The notes beneath the pieces are model-generated. The model worked only from the letters and a program-made list of their open reading frames with translations, did not search any database and was not told the DNA's origin. Positions 1 to 10,279 of a DNA stretch of 27,892 bases are shown here, piece by piece. The number at the start of each line of letters is the position of its first letter. The first letter of the stretch is position 1. This DNA is from Lingula anatina (lineage: Eukaryota > Brachiopoda > Lingulata > Lingulida > Lingulidae): NCBI RefSeq assembly GCF_001039355.2, contig NW_019774004.1:1-27892 (forward strand), written 5' to 3'. The translations under genes were made by a program, and so were the position numbers.

Positions 1-16
1 TATATATATATATATT
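1..16. repeat. (TA)n microsatellite at window edge
   Basis: Alternating TA dinucleotides run from the first base to about base 16, so the tract probably continues outside the window. Confidence 0.8.
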
Positions 17-1237
17 ATTCATGTAATTGTGATATGATTGTTACTCTTTCAATCACTAGCAATGATCTACAAAAGCAGTATTATTTAGTTGTGAGGGTTC
101 TGTAACTTGTTGCTCATACAAACAAAAAAGTTTACACTGCTAACATGTACAGTACAAACACAAGCTCTTTTCACTTTACGTAATAACAAATTTGCTGTGG
201 TTCTGAGGGTCAGAGATAGCAGTATTTAGATGACGACTTAGCTTTACTTGTCTAATTACTATGCATATTTAATTCAAACAACACAGATATCATACCATTA
301 TCAACCTTCTGTCTGTATGTGAATTCGGTGTGTTAATTAATTATAAAGATGTGACGAATGTCAACTTTTTAATAACCTGGGCCCAACGAACTGAATATCT
401 TGGCTTCGTCTTGATAAAAATTTGGATACACTGTGCATGAAAGCTCCCGCTTGGTCCGAGCAAGGAAAGTCCTACAATAATAACTTGGTTCGAAGAAGTA
501 GTTGACGTGTTCTTGCAGCTCCCCAAAGTATCCATAGCATGTGACGATACGCTGGACACACGACTGAGTCGAGCTCACTCTCCATTTCCTCTGATGATGA
601 CATTCCCTCTCATTAGCTTCTCACTCTGCATGTAACTTTTAGCATCGGGAGGTGACCCCAATCATCTCAGTCGTATCTCCTGAGTATCGCACAACCTTTC
701 CGTCTTTGTAACGGTCTACAGAACAACAAAGTATGCGCTTTGCTGCTTGAAATTAGGAAAATCTGCAGTGCATTCATCGCACGTTTTCCACCACTGCTAC
801 TTGAAACTGTCATGGCCGCCTACACGAATTTAGTTTCGAATGCATGTTTACCCCCCGTATTTGAACTTAGCATATACTTAATATCCAGGAATCAATAAAT
901 AAAAACTACAGAAGACTATTTCAGTTAATTAGTCCCTAACTAATGTTGGAATTAACTTAAACATTCTTGAATGCAAATCGAATCTGTGGGAAGCAAAAAT
1001 GTTTTACGATAATGTAGCCAGAAAATAGAAGAATTTGCGTCGCTGTTGCAAAATTTGTAGGGAAAAGGCCACGCCAGTGATTTAATTTATGGTAGGCCCC
1101 TTGTCCATATTTTCAGTAAATATCAGTGATATTATCTAAGGTGCTCTACTAGTGGAGTTATAAGGCTATTGACAGGGTGGGTATCTGCGGCAGTCATCAA
1201 GTGACCTCAANTTAATCAAATATTCAGTATAACGGGT
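17..1237. other. Non-coding stretch, nothing recognised
   Basis: AT-rich DNA with only short overlapping reading frames of up to about 72 codons. None has recognisable protein character. One ambiguous base (n) lies at 1211. I see no RNA gene, transposon end or long repeat here. Confidence 0.5.
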
Positions 1238-1796
1238 TTCCTCTTTCATCAGTCTCCTATATTTTATACCCCATGTCTTTTTATGTCTTCCAAGAAGGCA
1301 TAAATTGTGCGACAATGACAAATTACTTTTAATCCAAGGTGGTGTCACTGCCTTGTAAATTGGAATAGACAGGAGTAGGCATTATGTCGGTGTTAATGAT
1401 TATTTCAGTACCGGTGACTACTCACGGATTCTTTTTTTCTTTTTCGTAATTAATTCGAGTTTTGGGATAGATTTCGATAACGGGACGTCCATGTCATGTG
1501 TTAAATATAAACACTTTTAATCTTTCACTCCATCACTATTTTTAAAGAAAAATTCTAATAATCACGTAGATAAGGGCCTTATGAATAAAACGATATCTAG
1601 CAGATTTTTACAGGCCAGCTGAAATTCAACAATGGATCTAGCACAATATCCTCTTGTAATGTTTTCAATGATAGGGGATTTGTAAATGGCAGAAAAATGT
1701 ATAGAAACATGATCGAAGGTTGTTTTATTAAATTATTTCTAATTTAACAAAATTGTGAGCACATTCTGGGAAAAAAAGGCCGCCACTACTGAATAT
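1238..1796. repeat. Tandem duplication, copy 1
   Basis: This block is repeated about 735 bp downstream (1973-2733). The best conserved core, about 1361-1567, is near identical between copies, including the run GGGATAGATTTCGATAACGG. The similarity resumes after a gap near 1610-1770 (for example GGATCTAGCACAATATCCTC). No coding potential is evident. This copy lacks the 167-bp MITE present in copy 2, so it serves as an empty-site reference. Confidence 0.85.
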
Positions 1797-1972
1797 GTAC
1801 ATCTCAAAAGGTAATGATGAAGAAATCTTTTGGGGTAATCACTATTCAGAACTAAAGCTCATTCCTTCTGGGAAGGCACAAATCACGTTCTCGTCCATGT
1901 GTAAGTGTTCTGGATTAATCCTCCGGTGCAATAAAAATTAAAGCATAAGTGTGCCTCCTTTGTTCTACCATA

Positions 1973-2733
1973 GTTCTATTTTATTCCCACATGTATTTTA
2001 ATACCTCACGTCTTTTAATGTCTTCCGAGAAAGTATAAATTGCACGACAATGCCAACATTCTTTTAATCTAAGGTCGTGTAACTGCCTTGTAAATTGGAA
2101 TAGACAGGAGTAGGCATTATGTAGGTGTTAATGATTATTTCAGTACCGGTGACTACTCACGGATTCTTTTTTCCCCTTTTTCTTAATTAATTCTAGTTTT
2201 GGGATAGATTTCGATAACGGGACGTCCATGTCATGTGTTAAATATGAAAACTTTTAATCTTTCACTCCATCACTATTTTAAAAGAAAATTCTAATAATCA
2301 CGCAGGCCCGTAGCCAGCAATTTCAAATGGGGGTTCTTTTTCTGAAAAAGTGGACTCTTTACCATATAATCCCCATGCACCTAGATCAAATTTTACCCAG
2401 AGTGGACCTTTTTCCAGCAAAAAAGGGGGTTCTTTCGAACCCACCAAACCCCCCCTGGCTACGGGCCTGTCGCATAGATACCCCCCTTTAAGTGCCTTAG
2501 GACTAAAAAGATACTTAGGAAATTCTTAAAGGCCAGTTGAAACTCAACATTGGATCTAGCACAATATCCTCTTGTAATGTTTTCAATGATAGGGGAATTG
2601 TCAATGACAGAAAAATGTAATAGAAATATGATCGAAGCCTGTTTATTTAGATTATTTTAACTAAACAAAATTGTGAGCACATTTTAGCTATATCCTAGGA
2701 AAAAAAAAAAATGACCGTCGCTATTTTTAATAC
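1973..2733. repeat. Tandem duplication, copy 2 (with MITE insertion)
   Basis: This is the second copy of the block at 1238-1796 in the same orientation, with about 175 bp between the copies. It is longer mainly because a 167-bp inverted-repeat element (2303-2469) interrupts it. Weaker similarity may extend upstream to about 1952. Confidence 0.85.
2303..2469. mobile_element. 167-bp MITE, CAGGCCCGTAGCCAG termini
   Basis: The element starts with CAGGCCCGTAGCCAG and ends with the exact reverse complement CTGGCTACGGGCCTG, giving a perfect 15-bp terminal inverted repeat. A second copy of identical length lies at 16179-16345. Comparison with duplication copy 1 shows that 167 bp plus a 5-bp extra segment was added here, as expected for a 5-bp target duplication. 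The flanks themselves have diverged (tcacg and tcgca). No ORF, so it is non-autonomous. The CAGG terminus is hAT-like, but 5-bp duplications are typical only of some hAT groups and of Transib; superfamily assignment is an inference. Confidence 0.85.
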
Positions 2734-3152
2734 CTGCCAATAATGTTATAGGTAAGGTCTGTGAAGTTTGTGAAAATCAATATATTTTTCGAAATTTTGG
2801 CCCGTTTTTTCTTTGAATATAGGTCAAAGGTCAAATCCAATGGTGTATTTGAAATCTGCACATATGACTTTTGGGACGTCATCTGCAGAAATTCTTCCCA
2901 TAATTCCTTCGGTTTGGAAAATATTTATACTTACAGCATGAAGATGCCAATATTCTGCTTAACTCTCTTTACTAATATATACATGTATTTGGAATTTATT
3001 CTCTACATAAAGTTACCGATGTACTGAAAGCTCGATTTATTATTCTAAGACTGCAGTGTTAGAGGTAACTATGAAGAAAAGAGACCAGTGAAATAAAAGG
3101 GGTTCCCACAGAAGTGTTATACAATTTTATCAGTGCGCCATTTGATTAGTAG
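2734..3152. other. 3' flank of the TRIM pseudogene, otherwise empty
   Basis: An 88-codon plus-strand frame (2761-3027) shows no recognisable family and is probably chance. On the minus strand an AATAAA hexamer (TTTATT at 3036-3041) lies about 110 bp beyond the pseudogene stop and may be a relic polyadenylation signal. The last 40 bp before the stop resemble the region just beyond the stop of the intact paralogue at 13280. Confidence 0.4.
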
Positions 3153-4822
3153 TTACTGTAGGTACTGGAATGTTTTAACTTTGCCCTCTGCCTCTGCTAC
3201 CACCAGCTGGCCAGTAGGGTTGATGGCTACTGCTACAGGATGATTCAACCCATCATCCTTAGTGGCAATGTATGTGATAAACTCTCCCTGTGGACTCAAT
3301 GCCACTATCCTGTGGTTCCAGTCAGCAATGAAGATGTGACCATAGCTGTCTGTGCACACTCCACGTGGCAATCTCAGCTCACCAACACCACGCCCGCCAT
3401 ACTGGTACAGTTGATCACCAGTAGGTGACAGCACATATACGCAGTCAATGCCCCAGTCTGATATCACAATGTTATCATCCACACTGTTCGCTGTGATGTA
3501 CACTGGGCATTCACACATGCTGAGAGGTATAGTGCTCAGGAGCTGTCCCTTCTCTGCATGAAATGTGAAAATGCCCTTCTTTGCCTTGTCACAAACCATC
3601 ACATGACCTTGTCTGTCCAATGTAATACCAAATGGCTTCTCCAGTTGACCTTGACCCATGGTTGTCAACTGTTGGCCCCTGGTGGAATACACTTGTACAT
3701 ATTTGTCACCCACTGATGTAATATACAGATGACCAGTTTGTGACACAGCCACACCATGCGGTTGAAGCAGTTTAATTTCATATTTAAACCCGCCAGCGTG
3801 TGTGAACGATTTTGTTTTGTCATTACCTTTATCCACCACAAACACGTATTCCTCATCTATGGCCAACCCAGAAAAGTTAAATTTTCTATTACCTTTCAGC
3901 TTAGCATTGAAGGAATGGAAACACTCGGCCTTATCCAAGAAAACAGGAGGATGTGGTGCTGATCTTGGAATTGTTACCAGTCCAGCTAATGGAGGTTGTG
4001 ACTCTACTGTCTCCTGTCCTAACATGGCTTCCAGTCCAGCGACATATATCTCACCAGGGCTGTAGGATATCTGAGTAGTGCCATTCGTGATAAGTTCCTG
4101 GGCAAAGTCACAGGGACTTTGCAGGGAGGCACGGTGGAGGTCAAGGATGTACTTGTTTGCCTCCTTCTGCTTCTTTCTGACATCATAAGCAGAATTCACC
4201 TCTGATATCAGTGTCTCTTCCCTCCGATCAATGAATTTGCGCATTTTCTGAGCTTGTTTTTGGATGCTTTTTATAGTGGCTGCCCTGACTTGAAAGTCGC
4301 TTGATTCATTTACTGTTTACATAACAACTGCCTCATTAATATTGTTGATTCTTTTCGTGGCTTTTGCAAGAGTAACTTTATCTTTGCATTTTGTAACTAA
4401 CTCAACTGATCCAATACGATGACCACTATAATCTGTTGCTATACATTCACACCATATATCAATATCGCCACCTTTATAATAGTTTAATTGATTATTACGA
4501 CGTATCTCATAATTGATGGTAATCAGTGCAATGGCCTGTGTCACCTGTGTCACACCATGCACATCAGTTTCTTTACTTGGAGATGAGACTTCATGCTGCT
4601 TTCTCTGACTCAGAAGCTCTATCGTTTTGTGGACGCGGAAATCTTTCTTCAGTTTCACGAGTCCGTCTCTTGGCAATTGTATCTCTTCTCTACAAAGGGG
4701 GCAGTGAAATGTCCTGTCTTGAGATACAGTTTCCGAAGCATAGTCAGATATACAGACAAAGCAAAATGTACGGTACACGTTAAGAGATTATTTGTGAAAG
4801 CTGCTGCTAGTGCTTCTGCCAT
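3153..4822 (-). pseudogene. TRIM-NHL pseudogene (RING/B-box broken, NHL propeller intact)
   Basis: This is a paralogue of the intact gene at 13280-15253. It begins at a conserved MAEAL start (4820-4822). About 46 bp are then missing, which removes the first RING cysteines and shifts the frame near 4776. The rest of the RING (HCPLC) reads to a B-box in which most zinc ligands are replaced; the intact CEKH is YEIR here. A TAA at 4317-4319 falls where the paralogue has Glu206 in the coiled coil. Reading continues in the same frame to 3153 through the rest of the coiled coil and a complete six-blade NHL propeller (about the last 240 residues). It also lacks a roughly 29-residue linker segment and one of the two linker repeats, and has a one-residue deletion in the last propeller (ADTGNHR became ADWNHR). 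The 363-codon frame 3153-4244 could still encode a truncated protein, but I judge it a pseudogene. Confidence 0.88.
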
Positions 4823-5620
4823 GTCTGAATGGTTCGGATTCTCAGTTTTTTTTATTTACTTCCTGGTGCTTCAGCTGATCAAAGAAACAAAAAGAAAAAA
4901 AACTTACTAAGCATGCCCGTTTACTAGATCACTGTTGTGTCATTTTTTTTCTGGCAAATGTTTTAATGCAATCCCTGAAACATCCGCTCTTTTTCCTCCT
5001 TCCCCGTTTTTCCTCAAATACCCCATATCAAAACTGCGTCTGTTACTTCATGACGCATAGCAACTGCCTCTCTTTAGGAAAAACGAGAGGACAGGTAAGA
5101 AAATGGCAAAAACGGCATCACAGGCCGCGACCAAAAAATTCTGCAGGCCTGAGTCAGAGTTGTTTAATGAAAATTATAATCAAGAACAATAAAAACTTAG
5201 CATTCAGCTGTCTAACTAGGTATGTTCTAAAATGTGTTTGTTTAAAATGTTCATTTCAATTTGCATGTTATATGTGCAAATAAAATAGTAAAAACAAAGA
5301 GACAAGAATATTAATAAAGCCTTTCGAAGGAAATTACGAACACCATAAAGGGAAGCAATTCCCTGGACTGTCGTGTCATTTTGCGCTAAAAGACAATTGA
5401 TACCAGCTGATGTGAGGAGAGCTCACTATTAAAGAAGCCAATAGTTAAAGGGTACACCTAGCCCAAAACAAATATTTCACATGCTGAATTGTCCACCAAT
5501 AAATAAAATTGAATGAATTCAAAGTTGTATTTAATTTTTTAAAACATATAATATGTGTATAGAACAAAAATCCACTACTGTCTCAATCTTGATTCAATTT
5601 TTAATTTTTACCATGTCTTT
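4823..5620. other. 5' flank of the TRIM pseudogene
   Basis: No supported gene. The sequence TACTTCCTGGTGCTTCAGC (about 4859-4876) matches the flank of the third TRIM fragment near 19724. Near 5034-5065 there is a degraded copy of the module found about 200-300 bp upstream of all three TRIM starts (GCGTCTGTTA then GACGCATAGCAACTG). A 105-codon frame at 4966-5283 overlaps it and is not recognisable as protein. Confidence 0.5.
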
Positions 5621-5833
5621 CAGGGCCGGATCCAGGGTTATTTGAAGGAGGGGGTCCGCGGATGCGAAGCCGACATCCCCCACATAAGTATTCAATATTT
5701 GGTGAATTAATATAAATTTTAATGTACTTCCAGGGGTAAATGTAAACTGGTGAGTCTCGGTTATGCACAAACATGTTAAACGTCTCGTCAATAATTGCGA
5801 AAATCTGACAAAATTTTTTTCTGTCCGCCCCTG
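5621..5833. mobile_element. Putative CAGGG-ended MITE (213 bp)
   Basis: The left end CAGGGCCGGATCCAGG and the right end GTCCGCCCCTG are imperfect inverted repeats (CAGGGCCGGA against CAGGGGCGGA). Size and termini resemble short hAT-type MITEs. I could not find a convincing target duplication, so the exact ends are uncertain. Confidence 0.5.
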
Positions 5834-5934
5834 TATTAGTGTAAGCATATGTGTGGAATTTCATGTCAGATGGACATATAAAGATAAAAAATTCGCCAAA
5901 ATATTAAAAAAAATATATACATCTTTTCACAGTT

Positions 5935-6265
5935 GTTGTGGATCGATACGACTCAGGTGTCAGTTAGGAACTACTTCCTGGTTTTCACAAGGTCTTCTAC
6001 CATCTCTCTCTGTGGTATCTGTAACTATCCCTAACTCTCTCCCTGTCACTGCTTTTATACATGAACTTCATTTACATTTTAGATTAACTTCTATGATTGA
6101 CATGTGACATGCCATGCCTTAAGACCGTAAAATTTAATTGTGGGCACAATTTGCATTAACGAATATGTAAATTACATATATGGAAATTAGCTCTCAATAC
6201 TATTAATAGTTCACTGCATGCAAACTGTCATGTCTATATACATTTGAATAATTAAAACTTAAACA
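5935..6265. repeat. Dispersed repeat shared with 21725-22040
   Basis: Long similarity in the same orientation to 21725-22040, for example ATACATGAACTT, GACATGCCATGCCTTAAGACC, CAATTTGCATTAACGAATAT and CTATTAATAGTTCAC. In the other copy the right part of this sequence forms one arm of an 80-bp inverted repeat, so this may be a fragment of the same element. The retrotransposon fragment begins about 20 bp further on. Confidence 0.8.
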
Positions 6266-6815
6266 ATTATGCATATGTCCAATACGTCCGGTTTCCAATT
6301 TGTCATTTTTATCTAAGGTAGTAGAGAGGGTTATAGCAGTTAGACTATTTAAGCATTTAGAGGCAAACAATCTTATTGCCGTCAGCCTACAAATTCAATC
6401 ATAGCACTGAATCTGCACTTTTTAGAATTAAAAATGATTTGTTGAGTGGCGTTGACAAACATTCTTCTATGCTATTGGTACTGTTAGATTTGCCCGCTGC
6501 CTTTGACACAGTAGACCATAATATTTGATTGACATTTCTAGAGCAGAGTGTAGGAGTTAGAGATAAGGCCTTAGATCTTTTACGATCCTATCTTGTTGGG
6601 AGAATACATCAAAATAGTTTGCTTTCTGAACTCTCAGAGCTTTTATTTGGTGTTCCTAAGGGGAGCGTTCTTGGCCCTTTAAGGTTTCGTGTTTACACGT
6701 TACCCCTTGGAGCAATTCTGCGTTATCATAAGATAGGTTACCACTTTTATGCAGATGATACCCAGTTGTACACATCTTATAACATCCATGATCCAGTATT
6801 GTCTGTAAACACCAT

Positions 6816-7559
6816 CCCAGCAGGCATAGTTGCGTTGGATCAACGTTGAAAACCGGTTGATACGTTGAATTGCCGTTGATCTACCTAAATTCAAAGTTAA
6901 ATCAACATTGATCCAGCCACGTTGACTTAACGTTGTATTTTGGTCAATGACACAACCTTGCAGTTATGGATTGTGATTTTAAATATTAATTATTGAAAAC
7001 GTGATACTTTGTTTATCAATACTGAAACTAACTTTATCAAAATAATAACCAAATGGTTTTAAAGTAAAAGTGACAGTTGTTTTGTGTCTTTAGTTAACTA
7101 GTGCATTTTCTTTACTTGTTATTCAGAAATACATTCCAATAAACTGAATTGCTTGCAAGGCCAGCTAACACTAGGATGAATAAGTTGCTGTAAATGTGAT
7201 GGAGTTAACAGTTCTTGGTAACCTGTTATAGATAGACAGTTTGAGGTGACTGTGATCTTGTTATATATATTAATCTAAATCTATATATTATATATATTAA
7301 TCTAAATCTTGGAAATTTTAACTTAAAAGCAATACATTTATACCCTACATATATTTAGCCATCAAACATGTCCTACTGCTAAACACATCCAGGCAGATTT
7401 CCCGCTGGGTGGGGTTGATATAACATCGTTTTCTGACGTTCATACAACGTTGTTATCTGAGGTTGACACAACTTTCAAATCCAACGTTTATTCAATGTCT
7501 TTTCAACGTTATGGTTCAACGTTGTTTCAACGTTAAAACAACATAATTTGCCCGCTGGG
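6816..7559. mobile_element. 744-bp MITE with CCCAGCRGGCA ends inside the RT
   Basis: The ends CCCAGCAGGCA and TGCCCGCTGGG are inverted, followed by many AACGTTGA-type motifs in both orientations. It is flanked by AT at 6814-6815 and 7560-7561, a 2-bp target duplication. Removing the element and one AT rejoins the RT reading frame exactly between motif C and the KTEFLVI block, which fixes both boundaries. There is no ORF. A 98-bp relative lies at 19468-19565. The AT duplication suggests an ISL2EU-type transposase, an inference from memory of that family. Confidence 0.88.
7262..7310. repeat. Short AT-rich tandem repeat inside the MITE
   Basis: The motif TATATATTAATCTAAATCT occurs twice in a row inside the 744-bp element. 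It may be part of the extra length that the 98-bp relative lacks. Confidence 0.65.
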
Positions 7560-8265
7560 ATTGTTGACTGCATATCAGATCTCAGGGGCTGGCTCATTTC
7601 AAACAAATTGAAGATAAATGATGGAAAAACTGAATTTTTGGTCATTACTCAACCCTCCAAAAGGGGCCTTGCTTACAACCTGCAACTTACAATTGGAGCT
7701 AGTATGGCATTATCCCCCCCCCCCCCATGTAAAAAAAATTAGGAGTATACATTGATTCTACACTTTCAATGGACAAACAGATCTCCAACATCACTAGGTC
7801 TTGTTTATTCAACATTCGGATAATTAGCAACATAAGGAAATATCTGAATCAATCATCTGCTGCTACTGATATACACTCATTGGCAACTTCCAGGTTGGAC
7901 TATTGCAATTCTGTATTGTATGGATGTCCAGATGATAACATCAAAAGATTACAACGCATCCAGAATATCTCAGCACGGTTTTAGTGCTACAGCCTAGGGA
8001 TTGCCATATCACTCCAATTATAAAGGAGTTGCACTGGCTGCCAGTCAGGGCCAGAATTTTATTAAAGGTTTTAGTTTTCACACATGCTGTTTTTTATAAC
8101 CTAGCTCCACCATATGTAATTTATCTAGTCAAACATTATAGCCCTCAAAGATCCCTGAGGTCTGGTGACAAACTTTTACTAAAAGTTCCCAAATCAAAGT
8201 TAAAAACATATGGTGACATAGCATTTTGTGTAGCTGCACCAGTAGAAATGAAGAAGTTACCGATT

Positions 8266-8267
8266 TT

Positions 8268-8319
<52 letters not shown>

Positions 8320-9441
8320 CACTTCTTTAAAACCGCGCTACACATGCGTCTCAGCGCTGTTTACATAACAAATATAACTCCACATAAATTAAAGCCAGTA
8401 TAGACTAAAAACAGAATACTAATTTTAAAAACTAAAAAGATGCTATAAATTAAAGTATTCTTTAAATAAAAAAGTTTTTAAATTCTTTTTAAAACAGTAA
8501 TATAAGTCATCCAGAGACACATTAGATCTTGTGATAAAATTAGACCATAAAATTGGTGCACAAATCTCGAAACTTCTGTGTCCATATGTCTTAAGAGTCT
8601 TTTTAGTGTCTTTTCGCTTAAGTTGAAGTTGTCCACTAGATCGAAGTGATCTGATAGGAGTTAAAAGTTCTATGGTAGAGTTTAAGTAAAATGGACAGTC
8701 GCCCTTTAAAATCTTAAAAGTCAAAAGTAACATTTTAAAAACTATTCGTTGAGACTCGGGTAGCCGGTGGAGGTTTCGCAGAATTGGTGTGATGTGGTCG
8801 GACTTCTGAGCTTTACAGAGGAGACGAGCAGCAGAGTTCTGAATTGATTGTAGCTTTTCCATTTGATAGTTAGGTATTCCAAACAATAGGCTATTGCAAT
8901 AATCCAGTCTAGAGGTTAAAAATGCATGGGTGAGTAATTCAGTTTGCTTGGTGTTAATAAGGTGAAAACTCTTGGATATCCGTTGGAGACTAAAATATGC
9001 TGTTTTACATACTTTGTTAATGTGTGATGTCATTTCACATTTGTTATTAAAAATAACACCCAAGTTCCTTACTTCTGTTGTTGGTTTTATAAAAGAATCA
9101 CCAACTCTTATACTATCAAGTGCAGTATTGTCTTTGGAAAACTTAGAGTTGAAATGGACTAATTCAGTTTTTTCATCATTTTCTCCTTCCGATGATACAC
9201 TGGTGTTCTTAATGTAAAACAAAAAGGAAAGTGTATTTTTCTTTCTTTCTAGTGATAAGTTAACAGCATTTTTTTCTGATTCAAAGCAAAGTATTAGATA
9301 GCTCTTCTCTTCGTCTTTATGAGTGTTTTCTCTTTCATATAAAAAAATTATCAGCATTTTTTTAAAGCTGAACATTGCATTATTTTTGTCTGCTCGTTTT
9401 AAAATCTCCAAAGCACTCCACATTATTATATCAGTTATCAA
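8266..9441 (-). mobile_element. 5'-truncated CR1/L2-like retrotransposon, open C-terminal RT ORF
   Basis: The frame 8443-9441 (332 codons) encodes the last part of a non-LTR reverse transcriptase. From about residue 86 it shows NDEKTELV, then VRNLGVIFN, SRLDYCNSLLFG, SIQNSAARLL, HITPILRNLHRLPESQRI, KTYGHRSFEICAPILW and FKKNLKTFLFKEYF, the expected order of the CR1/L2 C-terminal region. No stop interrupts it, so it is younger or less decayed than the plus-strand fragment. The catalytic palm (YADD) is missing, so it cannot be an active RT. The first roughly 85 residues are not typical for this position; residues 7-38 weakly resemble the C-terminal tail of a related RT. The 3' untranslated part and (ATT)n tail extend to about 8266. 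Confidence 0.88.
8269..8317. repeat. (ATA)n microsatellite, likely retrotransposon tail
   Basis: About 16 ATA units. On the minus strand this is an (ATT)n run directly after the 3' untranslated part of the minus-strand RT fragment (which ends with GTAGCGCGGTTTTAAAGAAG). A short trinucleotide repeat is a usual 3' end for CR1/L2-like elements. It also interrupts the plus-strand RT fragment at its C-terminal part. Confidence 0.85.
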
Positions 9442-10140
9442 GTTGTAGTTTTTTAATGTGCTTGATCGTGTGATTTCATACCGAATAATATAGTTATGTA
9501 CATGTACACATGGTGTATAAGATAAAATAAATTCTTCATAAATCCTATAACTGTATAAATTAAATGTAGTTGCAGTAAATAGATGGGGAACTCGTAACTT
9601 GGTCCCAGAGGTAATTGATATTCATGAAGGAAGTAAAGTATGTGGAGTGGTTTGGAGAGTAGATTGACAAGAAAAAGGGAATTGAAGGGTGTTCTAGCAA
9701 CTAAGTAGAAGACAATACCATCATCACACACTTCTATGCACTACGATGGTGACACTTTGATTACCACTGGATGGTCGGTGGTATTTCTTTGTAGTAGGGG
9801 CCTATAGCTCGAAAACATTATACATGTACTTTGGCAGTGTTCCGATCTGCTTGTTTAAAGATTACAACACTGTTCTTTTTGTGTGTTTTTTCGTTAATGA
9901 ATCGTGTACGTTGTTTGCATTACTCGATCTGTGCATTTGTAACTGAGTGTCCGATCGTACGCCAGCAAATAATTAGTTCCGAACCCTAGACCTAGGACGC
10001 AGTTTATCTTGGCATGTTACTACGTACTGTAAACAAAGATCGGGGCCAGTACGCGAGCAAAAATTTACATAACGACACGCAGGCAACATCCTAAAAGCGT
10101 ACGACCACTACCAGACCTAAGTGAAAGAGAAAAACGACCT
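9442..10140. other. Non-coding stretch, nothing recognised
   Basis: A minus-strand frame of 92 codons (9453-9731) is rich in hydrophobic residues from AT-rich DNA and has no family signature. I see no transposon ends or RNA genes. Confidence 0.4.
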
Positions 10141-10147
10141 GTATGTC

Positions 10148-10279
10148 ATGGCCGTCATCTTACGCGTTGGAGGAGATGAAGAGAGGCTCCTAAAAGATAT
10201 CACAGATGATGAGGTGTTCATTCCCCAAGCTACAGAATCAGGACTCCGAGCGACCTACGATGCAGTTTACAGTGACTGA
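10148..10279 (+). CDS. Short unrecognised ORF, possible exon remnant
   Basis: A 43-codon frame starts at ATG 10148 and ends at TGA 10277-10279. It is less AT-rich than its surroundings and has an acidic, protein-like composition (begins MAVILRVGGDEERLL). No family is recognised. It could be the last exon of a gene, a fragment of a transposon ORF, or chance. The upstream sequence to about 10090 is also richer in GC and basic codons. Confidence 0.2.
   Translation: MAVILRVGGDEERLLKDITDDEVFIPQATESGLRATYDAVYSD

Larger units (their letters stand above)
6282..8266 (+). pseudogene. Decayed CR1/L2-like non-LTR retrotransposon RT
   Basis: These are remnants of a reverse transcriptase that copies element RNA at a nicked target. 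Blocks in order: RPVSNLSFLSKVVERV (about 6285), [12 protein letters not shown] (palm motif A, near 6490), GVPKGSVLGPL (motif B, near 6650), YADDTQLY (catalytic motif C, near 6750), NDGKTEFLVI (near 7620), SRLDYCNSVLYG (near 7900) and HITPIIKELHWLPVRARI (near 8000). It is dead: there is a frameshift near 6390, an in-frame TGA at 6526-6528, a 744-bp MITE inside it, a frameshift at a run of 13 C (7714-7726) and another frameshift near 7984. No endonuclease domain precedes it, so it is 5' truncated. It stops at the (AAT)n tract that ends the opposite-strand element. CR1/L2 assignment rests on the YADDTQLY and LHWLPV motifs. Confidence 0.88.

Noticed and set aside
341-578. Two overlapping minus-strand ORFs of about 70 codons
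   Set aside because: Overlapping in different frames, low complexity of evidence, no family signature.
3240-4910. Plus-strand ORFs of 62 to 105 codons
   Set aside because: Antisense shadows of the TRIM pseudogene and its 5' flank, with no domain of their own.
8145-8345. Minus-strand ORF with a poly-isoleucine stretch
   Set aside because: It is translated from the ATA microsatellite and the opposite strand of the RT fragment.
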